From positions 1 to 23,287 of the IMG/VR virus record IMGVR_UViG_3300008266_001135: a DNA stretch of 23,287 nt. One strand, given 5' to 3'. Made by a program: the position numbers and the translations under genes. Position 1 is the first letter of the stretch; each line of letters begins with the position of its first letter. The DNA comes from a virus. The notes under the pieces were generated by a model. That model worked only from the letters and a program-made list of their open reading frames with translations, was not told the DNA's origin and made no database searches. Positions 6,390 through 13,252 of this stretch are shown here, piece by piece.

Positions 6390-6823
6390 TTTTTGTTATT
6401 TTTATCCTTTAATAAACCTCTAAATCTAGAATCTAAATAATCTTTAATTAATGACATTAAATTCTTTCCGGTTGATTTTTCAAAGTTTTCAGCAATACTT
6501 GTAAATTCAGTCATAGCTAGAAATGCTAATGATATTTTTAAGAAAGGTATTTGGTTAAATAAATAAAGCTCACATAAATGAGCTGCTATAACTAATAACT
6601 GATAAACTAACATTTTTGTAAGGGTAGCTCCCATTTTTTTGCTTGTAATAGGATTTCCCTGTTTTTTAGCTGCTATTAATCCTGTAATAAAATCTATTGT
6701 AATTAAAACTCCTACTGCTAACATTACTGGATAAAGTGGTAGGAAGAAAATTGCTAGAGTAGCAAGAATTTTATTTATCATTTTATGTAGTGGGGTGTAT
6801 TGATTAATAAAAATAGCCTTCAT
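6386..6823 (-). CDS. Phage holin (Phage_holin_4 / toxin-secretion lysis holin family)
   Basis: This 145-residue protein has four hydrophobic segments at roughly 17-33, 34-52, 68-86 and 93-110. The pattern matches the holin_4 family: a membrane segment ending in IDFITGLIAAKK (42-53), then the polar SKKMGATLTKMLVYQ (61-75), then a late helix with MTEFTSIAENFEKSTGKN (104-121) and a basic tail. Such holins oligomerise in the inner membrane and release the endolysin at lysis time. It is not next to the endolysin, which lies about 1.5 kb upstream past the tube and endonuclease genes. The start may be Met1 or Met15 (MINKIL), as no ribosome binding site decides. The gene is coupled to the next one by ATGA. 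Confidence 0.75.
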   Translation of the reverse strand: MKAIFINQYTPLHKMINKILATLAIFFLPLYPVMLAVGVLITIDFITGLIAAKKQGNPITSKKMGATLTKMLVYQLLVIAAHLCELYLFNQIPFLKISLAFLAMTEFTSIAENFEKSTGKNLMSLIKDYLDSRFRGLLKDKNNKK

Positions 6824-6830
6824 TTCTCAA

Positions 6831-6864
6831 TAATTATTTGATAATACATATGTGTAAATAATTA
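6831..6864 (-). other. AT-rich inverted repeat between endonuclease and holin genes
   Basis: TAATTATTT (6831-6839) is complementary to AAATAATTA (6856-6864), with an ACATATGT palindrome in the loop. It lies 20 bases past the stop of the endonuclease-like gene. It is too AT-rich for a confident terminator and could be an operator. Confidence 0.35.
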
Positions 6865-6883
6865 AGAGAATGGGAGAGATTTT

Positions 6884-7735
6884 TTAGGATTTACAATTTT
6901 CTAATAATATTTTTTTAACTTCCAATATATTATTATTTATATCTGATTCCCAAAATCTAAGTAATTTATATCCATTGTTTAAAGCTGCTTGGGTTTTTAA
7001 CTGATCACGTAAATTATTCTCTATTTGAGTTTTATATATGGGACCATTTGGATAAAATTTAGGGTTACTGTGAAAAAAATCTCCATCTACTTCTATAATA
7101 ATATTATACTGGGGTATATAAAAGTCATAAAAATATTTAAATGATTTTATTTTAAAAAATTTTTTATATTCAATATTTAATGGTTTTAAAATATTATCTT
7201 CAAATTTATTTTCTAATTTAGAAGAATAATGTTTTTTTCCTATATTTCCGTTTTCCCAATTTATTTTATGAGACCCGCTCATTTTTTCCTTAGTCTCATC
7301 AGATTGGATTCTCCCAACACCAAATCCTTCAGGTTTAGGTTTAGGAATACCTTTAGCACCTTTAGATATTTTTTTACCTAAAGATGGATCTTTTCGATTT
7401 TTCTTTACTGCTTCTTTTATATGGTCGTATTCACCAGAAGCAAATTTTTCCTTTCTGGTTTTAATTATAGCATTTACTCTTTTTTCTGATTTTAGATCAC
7501 CCCAGTGACCTTTTAAGCGGGATTGATGACCATGTTTGAATTTACAAAAGTCTGCTAGTTTAGCTTCATATCTCATTTTTTCCCCACAACCACATCCACA
7601 GGTAGGATGGATACCATTGTATTTGATTTGAATTAAATAGTCGATTTTTTTAAGTTTATGGGTGTGTTGGATGTGTTTTGATAGTTTTAGTTCGCTATCT
7701 GCTTTAAAGTCACATAAATTACATTTTAAAGACAT
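6884..7735 (-). CDS. Free-standing homing endonuclease-like protein (C2H2 finger, NUMOD3-like, Vsr/EDxHD-like nuclease)
   Basis: This 283-residue protein has several parts. A C2H2 finger spans residues 5-26 (C5, C8, H21, H26). A second Cys/His cluster, CGCGCG, starts at C46 and includes C64, H68 and H70. A central region of short Gly/Lys/Ser motifs (SLGKKISKGAKG 118-129, SDETKEKMSGSH 145-156) is typical of NUMOD3 DNA-binding repeats. The C-terminal nuclease domain reads SKLENKFED (172-180), YDFYIP (203-208), IIIEVDGDFFH (212-222) and LLRFWESDI (258-266). The E / D / ExDG / H / E series fits the Vsr-like (EDxHD) very-short-patch-repair fold found in phage homing endonucleases. It is inserted between the tube gene and the holin. 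It has its own promoter-like motif inside the upstream terminator loop, as expected of a mobile cassette. The target site is unknown. Confidence 0.75.
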   Translation of the reverse strand: MSLKCNLCDFKADSELKLSKHIQHTHKLKKIDYLIQIKYNGIHPTCGCGCGEKMRYEAKLADFCKFKHGHQSRLKGHWGDLKSEKRVNAIIKTRKEKFASGEYDHIKEAVKKNRKDPSLGKKISKGAKGIPKPKPEGFGVGRIQSDETKEKMSGSHKINWENGNIGKKHYSSKLENKFEDNILKPLNIEYKKFFKIKSFKYFYDFYIPQYNIIIEVDGDFFHSNPKFYPNGPIYKTQIENNLRDQLKTQAALNNGYKLLRFWESDINNNILEVKKILLENCKS

Positions 7736-7737
7736 AA

Positions 7738-7770
7738 AAAAGGGTTTACAATAAATATGTAAACCCTTTT
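7738..7770 (-). terminator. Intrinsic terminator after the tail tube gene
   Basis: AAAAGGGTTTAC (7738-7749) pairs with GTAAACCCTTTT (7759-7770), a perfect 12-bp stem with a 9-base loop. On the minus strand the stem is followed by TTTATG, the ATG being the start of the endonuclease gene. It lies 43 bases past the tube stop. Confidence 0.9.
7750..7758 (-). promoter_or_regulatory. Putative late promoter motif in the terminator loop
   Basis: The loop of the terminator reads ATATTTATT on the minus strand, the core of the motif found upstream of many other genes. It lies 15 bases before the ATG at 7735. A transcript started here would lack the left hairpin arm and so escape termination. Confidence 0.45.
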
Positions 7771-7812
7771 AACAATTGTAGTGGATTGCTTAAAATTTAA
7801 AGAGGACCAAGG

Positions 7813-8304
7813 CTAGTAATTCAAAATGCAATAATCCATTGCAATAGTCATAGTAATTGTGAAAATTCCTGTATCTTGTGTCCAATCACCTTCACCAAAT
7901 TTAGCATCTTTAATAAAAGCACCTTTAATAATCCATTCTTCAACAACATCACCAACAGGTCCTAAGATATTTACTGTTAAATCTTTTTTATAAAAATCAG
8001 AATATCCATCTCTACCAGTTACAGATTCATGATGTAAACGAACCCATTCCATTACGATTTGAGCACCTGATGGAGTAATAGGATCATATAATTCTAATGT
8101 AATATCATCCCATCTTGATTTACCTTTTACTTTACGGTAAACATTGATATGATCTAATACGATTTCATTATTAGCAATTCCAGGGCGAGTTGCTTTCTTT
8201 ATCATGAATGAAGGAATCCCATCAACATACATTATAAATTGATGTTGTCTTTTGGGCTCAAAAGCTGTAAAGAATATCTCATTTGGTTGAAGTACTTGTG
8301 CCAT
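7813..8304 (-). CDS. gp19: Tail tube protein (T4 gp19-like)
   Basis: This 163-residue protein has the same length as T4 gp19. Its N-terminal region FEPKRQHQFIMYVDGIP (residues 15-31) followed by MIKKATRPGI is the hallmark of gp19-type tubes. The internal DITLELYDPITPSGAQ and the ending GDWTQDTGIFTITMTIAMDY fit the beta-sandwich subunit. Hexameric rings of this protein stack into the inner tail tube, through which DNA passes when the sheath contracts. In T4 the tube gene directly follows the sheath gene. Here a four-gene lysis cassette separates the two. The gene has its own promoter-like motif (8335-8345) and a strong terminator, so it is a single-gene unit suited to high expression. Confidence 0.9.
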   Translation of the reverse strand: MAQVLQPNEIFFTAFEPKRQHQFIMYVDGIPSFMIKKATRPGIANNEIVLDHINVYRKVKGKSRWDDITLELYDPITPSGAQIVMEWVRLHHESVTGRDGYSDFYKKDLTVNILGPVGDVVEEWIIKGAFIKDAKFGEGDWTQDTGIFTITMTIAMDYCILNY

Positions 8305-8334
8305 ACTGTGTATTTTTAATTATAATTGTTCCTA

Positions 8335-8345
8335 TATAAATATTG
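8335..8345 (-). promoter_or_regulatory. Putative phage late promoter motif
   Basis: The minus strand reads CAATATTTATATAGGAAC, 31 bases before the tube ATG, in the 57-base gap after the endolysin gene. Confidence 0.4.
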
Positions 8346-8361
8346 ACCAATTCAAGGTTTT

Positions 8362-9177
8362 TTAAGAAATTTTAATAATATCTTGAATTTTACTTTCTGG
8401 TGATAATTTTATTCCATTTTGATTGAAATAAGATATAATCATTGATAAATATGAATTACCTCCTCTAGCACCAGTAGAATAAATTTTAACAAATTGATCT
8501 ATTTGTCCTGTAAAAATAAATTCATATCCAGGTAAATAAGGACTCATTCCATATGTTTTAGCGTTTTTAGCTATTTCTGGGCTGTAATATGGTGGGATTG
8601 TTTTTTTCTTATTCATTGGGAAGGCACTATGTTTTCCTTCAACAATAGATAGGATATAATTCTTTTGCAATAATATTCCATCTGCTAATGATAAGTTTTT
8701 CTTATTAGCCCCACTATCTGTATTACCAATATTTCCAGGATTATTTGTAGCATATGATCTAGAACCCTTAAAGAAACCTTCTTTTTGAGCCATAATAGTA
8801 CAAAGTAATTTAAAACCTTTTGGTTGATCACCCATTGCTTTTTCTAGTGTTGGGAGATATTCACTAGTCATTTCTTTAGAAAGAGATATTTTCATATCAG
8901 TTTTAATAGGTGCATCTGGGAAGGTTGAACCTTGTATAGTAATATTTTCCCATTTTTTTTCTGATGGTTTAGCTGATGCTACTTCTTCTTTTAAAACAAT
9001 TCCCATTTTAGAAGCAGTAGTAGGTCCTACTATTCCATCATCTGTTAAACCATTGGTTTTCTGCCATTCTTTAACGGCTTTTTCAGTTCCTGGTCCGAAA
9101 TCACCATCTGCTGTGATTTTAAGGAAATTTTGTAAAGTCTTTACATTTTCCCCATTATCTCCTTTTTTTAATATCAT
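8362..9177 (-). CDS. Endolysin: peptidoglycan-binding domain plus lysozyme-like domain
   Basis: This 271-residue protein starts with a PG_binding_1 domain (residues 1-60): LKKGDNGENVKTLQNFLKI, DGDFGPGTEKAVKEWQ and DGIVGPTTASKMGI are the classic repeat strands. A linker (62-95) leads to a lysozyme-superfamily catalytic domain at about 100-255. There, AQKEGFF (130-136) supplies E133 as candidate catalytic acid, and SYATNNPGNIGNT (141-153) matches the NNPGN motif seen in phage and bacterial murein hydrolases. No signal peptide is present, so release would depend on a holin. The start overlaps the stop of the 81-residue membrane protein gene by ATGA (9174-9177), placing it last in the lysis cassette. 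An alternative is a virion-associated lysin, but the gene context favours an endolysin. Confidence 0.75.
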   Translation of the reverse strand: MILKKGDNGENVKTLQNFLKITADGDFGPGTEKAVKEWQKTNGLTDDGIVGPTTASKMGIVLKEEVASAKPSEKKWENITIQGSTFPDAPIKTDMKISLSKEMTSEYLPTLEKAMGDQPKGFKLLCTIMAQKEGFFKGSRSYATNNPGNIGNTDSGANKKNLSLADGILLQKNYILSIVEGKHSAFPMNKKKTIPPYYSPEIAKNAKTYGMSPYLPGYEFIFTGQIDQFVKIYSTGARGGNSYLSMIISYFNQNGIKLSPESKIQDIIKIS

Positions 9178-9419
9178 TTTTCTTTATTTTTATCTTTTTT
9201 ATTTATCCATTTATCTACTGAAGCAATACCAAAGCATGCTAATGTAATTACCATAAATGAATTAAAAATAAATTCATTAACTAATAATTCTACATTAAAC
9301 ACCCCAGTAACAATATCTACAATAGCAAATACAATCATTACTATGAATGCTAAAAATCCGATAACAGCCTTCTCATTTAGGTTATTATCATCATCAAATA
9401 AGGTCCAAAATTTTTTCAT
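9174..9419 (-). CDS. Small two-TM protein, holin candidate of the lysis cassette
   Basis: This 81-residue protein has a polar, acidic N-terminus (FDDDNNLNEK). It then has two membrane segments at about 18-40 and 49-68 and a strongly basic tail (KWINKKDKNKEK). That topology, with both ends cytoplasmic, resembles class II holins. The gene overlaps both neighbours by ATGA, with the lipoprotein gene upstream (9416-9419) and the endolysin downstream (9174-9177). Position and topology suggest holin or antiholin. A second, family-recognisable holin lies at 6386-6823, so the two may be a holin/antiholin pair. No sequence family is recognised. Confidence 0.65.
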   Translation of the reverse strand: MKKFWTLFDDDNNLNEKAVIGFLAFIVMIVFAIVDIVTGVFNVELLVNEFIFNSFMVITLACFGIASVDKWINKKDKNKEK

Positions 9420-9781
9420 CGTGTAGTGTCTTTTTTAATTGTTGAAACAACCTTTTGTATAAAATTTTTTTTCTTTTTTATTGGTAAGTTTTCAGATACA
9501 GTATCATTAAGTTGTTCTTTCACCATATAAAGCTCTTTTTTAGTTTCAATAAGTTCTTTTTTAAGAACCATATTTTCTTGCTTTATAACTTTTATCTCAT
9601 TAATTTTCTTTTCTACACCTTGTGTACTATCAAGTAAATTTTCTACTCTTTGATTAATACTATCTTGAGAAGATTCTACTACTACCATAGTATCTTTAAC
9701 GGATTCTTCCTGTTTTAAATTTGTTACAGATTCTCCTTTACAAGAGTAGAGAAGAACTAAGGCAACTGCAATTTTCTTCAT
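9416..9781 (-). CDS. Coiled-coil lipoprotein, putative outer-membrane spanin (Rz1-like)
   Basis: This 121-residue protein starts with a short lipoprotein signal peptide, MKKIAVALVLLYSC, with the lipobox Cys at residue 14. Signal peptidase II would cut before it. The mature part is hydrophilic and largely coiled coil (about residues 40-100, with heptads in QENMVLKKELIETKKELYMVKEQL split over 67-91), ending in a basic tail. It overlaps the upstream inner-membrane coiled-coil gene by ATGA (9778-9781). An N-terminal-TM coiled-coil protein followed by a coiled-coil lipoprotein is the usual two-component spanin arrangement, which fuses inner and outer membranes after cell-wall breakdown. It is larger than lambda Rz1. 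The spanin role is inferred from topology and context. Confidence 0.65.
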   Translation of the reverse strand: MKKIAVALVLLYSCKGESVTNLKQEESVKDTMVVVESSQDSINQRVENLLDSTQGVEKKINEIKVIKQENMVLKKELIETKKELYMVKEQLNDTVSENLPIKKKKNFIQKVVSTIKKDTTR

Positions 9782-10059
9782 TTTATATTATTTATCTCGT
9801 TTAATATTTCTAATTTAGCTAATGCTGCAGACATAATACTATCTGTTTTGCGTAATCTTTCACTAGTTTTTTCTAGTTTAACTTCTAGCATTTCTACTCT
9901 ACTATTACAATTATTATATTGTCCTTTATATTCTTCATTCTGTGCTTTATAGCTTGCTTTGTTATCATAGTAGAGATAACCAACAGCAAGAAGTACAATA
10001 AATAAAAGTCCTTTTACAGGATCCTTTGCAAAGTCTTTATAGCTTATAGGTAGTTTCAT
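9778..10059 (-). CDS. Inner-membrane coiled-coil protein, putative i-spanin (Rz-like)
   Basis: This 93-residue protein has a cytoplasmic N-terminus with KDFAKDPVKG and one membrane segment at about 17-31 (GLLFIVLLAVGYLYY). A long periplasmic coiled coil follows at about 33-93 (SRVEMLEVKLEKTSERLRKTDS). That is the topology of the inner-membrane spanin Rz. It is the first gene of the lysis cassette and lies 57 bases after the sheath-gene terminator. Two promoter-like elements precede it at 10083-10103. The next gene, a lipoprotein, overlaps by 4 bases, so the pair should be made together. The 111-residue TM/coiled-coil protein at 12913-13248 has similar topology but is not in the lysis context. 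Confidence 0.65.
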   Translation of the reverse strand: MKLPISYKDFAKDPVKGLLFIVLLAVGYLYYDNKASYKAQNEEYKGQYNNCNSRVEMLEVKLEKTSERLRKTDSIMSAALAKLEILNEINNIK

Positions 10060-10082
10060 TTTTTATTATGAGATTAAAATAT

Positions 10083-10103
10083 TATTTATACAATTATAAA
10101 TAT
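10083..10103 (-). promoter_or_regulatory. Putative late promoter of the lysis cassette
   Basis: The minus strand holds CATATTTATA (10094-10103) and then TATAAATAATATT (10078-10090). The second closely resembles the T4 late promoter (TATAAATA, followed by CTATT) and lies 24 bases before the ATG at 10059. Either element could serve. Confidence 0.5.
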
Positions 10104-10115
10104 GACCAAAAAGAA

Positions 10116-10139
10116 AAAGGATCAATTTCTTGATCCTTT
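10116..10139 (-). terminator. Intrinsic terminator after the tail sheath gene
   Basis: AAAGGATCAA (10116-10125) pairs with TTGATCCTTT (10130-10139), a 10-bp stem with a 4-base loop. The minus-strand tail is TTCTTTTTGG. It lies 21 bases past the sheath stop. Confidence 0.9.
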
Positions 10140-10160
10140 CCTCTATTAAAAATTACTAAT

Positions 10161-12518
10161 TTAAGCTACTGTTACTCCAGTTGGATTGATGTTGAAATCA
10201 ATTATAATGAATTCAGCAGCTTTAGTAGGTTGTAAATAAATAGCTCCTACTAATTCATTTCTATCAATTACATCAGGAGTATTATTAGTATCATCCATTA
10301 CAACTTTGAATGAATATAAACCTTGTCTTGATTGTACTGATTCCAAATATGGATTTACAATAGATAAGAATCTATTTCTTGTTACTGTAGTATTAGGATC
10401 GAATACAAGGTAACGAGATGAAGATGCTACAAATTTTTTCAATCTGATCATCAATCTTCTAACATTAATTCTATCTAATGCTGAAGAACCATCTTGTAAT
10501 GTTTTCTGACCCCATACACATACTCCTTGACCTGGGAATTGAGCGATTGGATTAATACGGTTTTCGTATAAGTCATCTCTTTCAGCTTGATTAAGTTTAA
10601 TCTTAGCTTCAATAGCACTTCCAATACCACCTCTATTTAAACCAGCTGGTGCCCACCATTCACCTGCAACTCTATCAGTATAAGCTAATACACCAGGTAT
10701 TACTACAGATGGTGGAACGAATACAGGTTTATTAGTGTTTGCATCAAGGATTTTAACCCAAGGATACCATACAGCAGCATAATTTGAATCTAAACCTTCT
10801 TGTTCAGAAATTGCAGTAGCAACATTATCATTAGCTTCTGTTAAATCCATTACATAAAAGGCATCTGCTCTTTCTTCACATATTTCAGTTGCTTTAGAAG
10901 TTACTGATGGGTGAAGAGCTTTTAATATACCAGGAGTTACTATCATATTAATATCGTATTCATCAGAATTTGATATAATATTAAGAGCGGTAGCATATGC
11001 TTGAGAACCTGAAGTAGAGGATGTTGAACAATTAAATCCAAATACGTTATCATTCTCAATATATTCACCTGTTAAAATACGAGTTGTTGGACTCATACCA
11101 TCAGCACCACCTTGTAAAGGTACTAAGAATTGTAATTGATCATAAGTTAAGTTAGTAGTTGTAGCTAAACTAGCACTTAATGAACCAACATAACTTGAAC
11201 TTGGATGACCGAAATACAAGTCAACATGGAATAAATTACCAAGTGAAGAACTTTCAACACCTCCTACATTAGGAATTGTTTTTAAGTATTGATTATTGTC
11301 TGTAGTACTAAAATCATATCCTTTATAATTTCTAGCACTGTAAGTATCAAAATCAGATGGATCTAAATATGTTGGAGCAGGTAAGTTATAAGTTGGGAAA
11401 CCTATAATAGTTTGCTTCAATTTTGCAAATCCTCTTGGTGACAATGAAGGTGCATATGCTTTAGATTCAACTAAAGGATCTACTTCAACTCTAACATAAG
11501 CTGATTTGTTTGTATAGTTTCCTTTGGTTTCTACTTTATTATTTGTAGTGTTATATTCAAAATATCTGTCACCAATTACTCGTGCAATATAATTTGGAGA
11601 ATCTGGGTTAAGATCTAGGTTATTAAATGTTTCAAGTACTACCTGACGATTATCAGTATCATCAAATCTTCTTATAACAACACTAAAAGTAGAATATACT
11701 GTTGAATCAGAGAACTCTCTCAATCCTGTAATACCAATTTTAATATCTGTATTGGTTGAATTACCGTGAGATAAATGGTGGAGTTTGAATAGATTTTTAT
11801 ACAACCCGCCATTATATTGAGATACAATCCAAGGTGTAGAAGCCGCCTGATATTTCGGGAAAGAAACATCTTGAGATGAATCAACAACACTTACAGCAGA
11901 TCCTGAGAAGGAAGCAGCAATAGTATCAGTAAATAATAAATATGGGAATGCTGTGTTAGAGTAAGTATTAACAGCAGTTAAAGAATTATCTGAATTAGTT
12001 CCTAATACTCTTGGTAAATAGTTAGTTTGAGTAGTTAATAATGAAGCAGAATAAGTTTGAGCTGATACTCCTGAACCTGATACAGTAAGTGCAAATGAGC
12101 CTGTTATTGAAGGTGTTGATGGAGATAAAGTCGTTTCACTTAAATCAAGTAAACTATCATTATTGTTTTTTGATGGGTGAAGTACAGTTAGAATTGTTGA
12201 ACCAGATATAATTGCTGTTAATTTATTAGAAGCAGCAGCATAAGTGTATCCACCTTCATTCATTACTCTGATAATAGTAGCAGTACCACCATTTTTCATA
12301 TATTCTCTCACTGAGTGAGGTACATATGAACCATTATACAGACTACCAAATTTTTGTTCAAATTCAGTAAATCCATTTTGGATTACAGTTGGAACAAATG
12401 CAGGTCCTTTAAGAGTAGGACCTATAAACACAGCTCCAATGTTTCCAATTCCTTGCGGTAAGAAGGAAAGATCATTTTCGCGTGTAAAAACTCCTGGGGA
12501 GACTATTCTTTCAGCCAT
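10161..12518 (-). CDS. gp18: Contractile tail sheath protein (T4 gp18-like)
   Basis: This 785-residue protein is longer than T4 gp18 (659). The N-terminus AERIVSPGVFTRENDLSFL followed by GAVFIGPTLKGPAFVPTVI is the conserved sheath start. The variable Ser/Thr-rich middle (about residues 110-480) corresponds to the outward-facing protruding domains. The C-terminal core carries the conserved features NRGGIGS, then LYENRINPIAQFPGQGVCVWGQKTL, DRINVRRLMIRLKKF and a final FIIIDFNINPTGV. Sheath subunits surround the tube and contract on infection, driving the tube through the envelope. The gene has an 84-base leader with a promoter-like motif and is closed by a strong terminator, consistent with an abundant product. 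Confidence 0.93.
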   Translation of the reverse strand: MAERIVSPGVFTRENDLSFLPQGIGNIGAVFIGPTLKGPAFVPTVIQNGFTEFEQKFGSLYNGSYVPHSVREYMKNGGTATIIRVMNEGGYTYAAASNKLTAIISGSTILTVLHPSKNNNDSLLDLSETTLSPSTPSITGSFALTVSGSGVSAQTYSASLLTTQTNYLPRVLGTNSDNSLTAVNTYSNTAFPYLLFTDTIAASFSGSAVSVVDSSQDVSFPKYQAASTPWIVSQYNGGLYKNLFKLHHLSHGNSTNTDIKIGITGLREFSDSTVYSTFSVVIRRFDDTDNRQVVLETFNNLDLNPDSPNYIARVIGDRYFEYNTTNNKVETKGNYTNKSAYVRVEVDPLVESKAYAPSLSPRGFAKLKQTIIGFPTYNLPAPTYLDPSDFDTYSARNYKGYDFSTTDNNQYLKTIPNVGGVESSSLGNLFHVDLYFGHPSSSYVGSLSASLATTTNLTYDQLQFLVPLQGGADGMSPTTRILTGEYIENDNVFGFNCSTSSTSGSQAYATALNIISNSDEYDINMIVTPGILKALHPSVTSKATEICEERADAFYVMDLTEANDNVATAISEQEGLDSNYAAVWYPWVKILDANTNKPVFVPPSVVIPGVLAYTDRVAGEWWAPAGLNRGGIGSAIEAKIKLNQAERDDLYENRINPIAQFPGQGVCVWGQKTLQDGSSALDRINVRRLMIRLKKFVASSSRYLVFDPNTTVTRNRFLSIVNPYLESVQSRQGLYSFKVVMDDTNNTPDVIDRNELVGAIYLQPTKAAEFIIIDFNINPTGVTVA

Positions 12519-12560
12519 AGTTTTTTAAGTTTTTTAATTTATTGTTAGATTATTTCTAAT

Positions 12561-12571
12561 AATAAATATAG
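12561..12571 (-). promoter_or_regulatory. Putative late promoter motif of the sheath gene
   Basis: CTATATTTATT on the minus strand lies 43 bases before the sheath ATG, in an A/T-rich leader with no Shine-Dalgarno sequence. It is identical to the 11-mer at 352-362, 1273-1283 and 16897-16907. Confidence 0.45.
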
Positions 12572-12602
12572 CTAAAAGTTTATAAAATGAAGAGAAGATA
12601 AA

Positions 12603-12857
12603 TTATTTGGAAGAGGGGGTAAAAATACCGGTAGAAGGATCTAATTGACCTTCTCCGTATTTATCAGATAATTTTTTAGCTTGAACTCTTTCTTTCTCAG
12701 TTAATTCATTATATATGTTCCACAATTGTGATTCAATTGAAGTCATTTTTTTCTTCTCAACTTCAAGTTGCCCTAATTGTAATAAAACATTTTCATAATC
12801 TTTTTTAAGATTATTTATTTCAGTAATTTCTTCTTCAGTAAATTTAATAGGATTCAT
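12603..12857 (-). CDS. Small coiled-coil protein, function unknown
   Basis: This 84-residue protein is almost entirely alpha-helical by composition. A TEEEITEINNLKKDYENVLL stretch (residues 7-26) begins a coiled coil to about residue 66, with a short extended end, KYGEGQLDPSTGIFTPS. The gene sits between the 111-residue membrane coiled-coil gene and the sheath. It could be a chaperone or a small structural factor for sheath or baseplate assembly; the only evidence is position. Its leader has TTATATTTAG at 12871-12880, a weaker form of the late motif. Confidence 0.75.
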   Translation of the reverse strand: MNPIKFTEEEITEINNLKKDYENVLLQLGQLEVEKKKMTSIESQLWNIYNELTEKERVQAKKLSDKYGEGQLDPSTGIFTPSSK

Positions 12858-12870
12858 CTTAATTTTTTAT

Positions 12871-12880
12871 CTAAATATAA
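12871..12880 (-). promoter_or_regulatory. Weak late-promoter-like motif
   Basis: TTATATTTAG on the minus strand lies 14 bases before the ATG at 12857. It differs from the CTATATTTATT form at the last positions, so it is only tentatively included. Confidence 0.3.
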
Positions 12881-12912
12881 CTTTATTTTATAAAAACAAA
12901 ACTTAATTAGGG

Positions 12913-13248
12913 TCATTTAATGTGGAAAACATCACTTTTACCCTTTTCATATGCTACATCAACCTTAATTTGTTCAACATCTTTTTTAAGTTCCATTCCA
13001 TGATTTTTCAATTCATTAAATATATCTATTATTTGTTTATATCTTTTATCATCTTTATCATCTCTTATTTGTAACTCTTGATTTATTTTTTCTTTTAATA
13101 TTTCTAATTCTTTTTTATTTTCATCAATGGTTACTCTTATTACAGAAACATTATAAATGAATATTATTATGGCTATACCAATAGTGATGATTTTCCACCA
13201 CGAATCAGCCCACGTTGAGAATTTTTTTAGTTTTTCTCCTTCAGCCAT
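12913..13248 (-). CDS. Single-TM coiled-coil protein, function unknown
   Basis: This 111-residue protein has a short cytoplasmic N-terminus with two Trp-rich positions (FSTWADSWWK), one membrane segment at about 19-37 and a long charged coiled coil to about residue 97. Its topology is like an inner-membrane spanin or a phage membrane-anchored coiled-coil factor. It is not adjacent to a lipoprotein gene, so I do not call it a spanin. It follows the gp15-like gene by 4 bases and precedes the small coiled-coil gene, in the cluster leading to the sheath. No family is recognised. Confidence 0.7.
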   Translation of the reverse strand: MAEGEKLKKFSTWADSWWKIITIGIAIIIFIYNVSVIRVTIDENKKELEILKEKINQELQIRDDKDDKRYKQIIDIFNELKNHGMELKKDVEQIKVDVAYEKGKSDVFHIK

Positions 13249-13252
13249 ACTA

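Noticed and set aside
12913-13248. Calling the 111-residue TM/coiled-coil protein an inner spanin
   Set aside because: No lipoprotein gene is next to it and a better spanin pair exists at 9416-10059.
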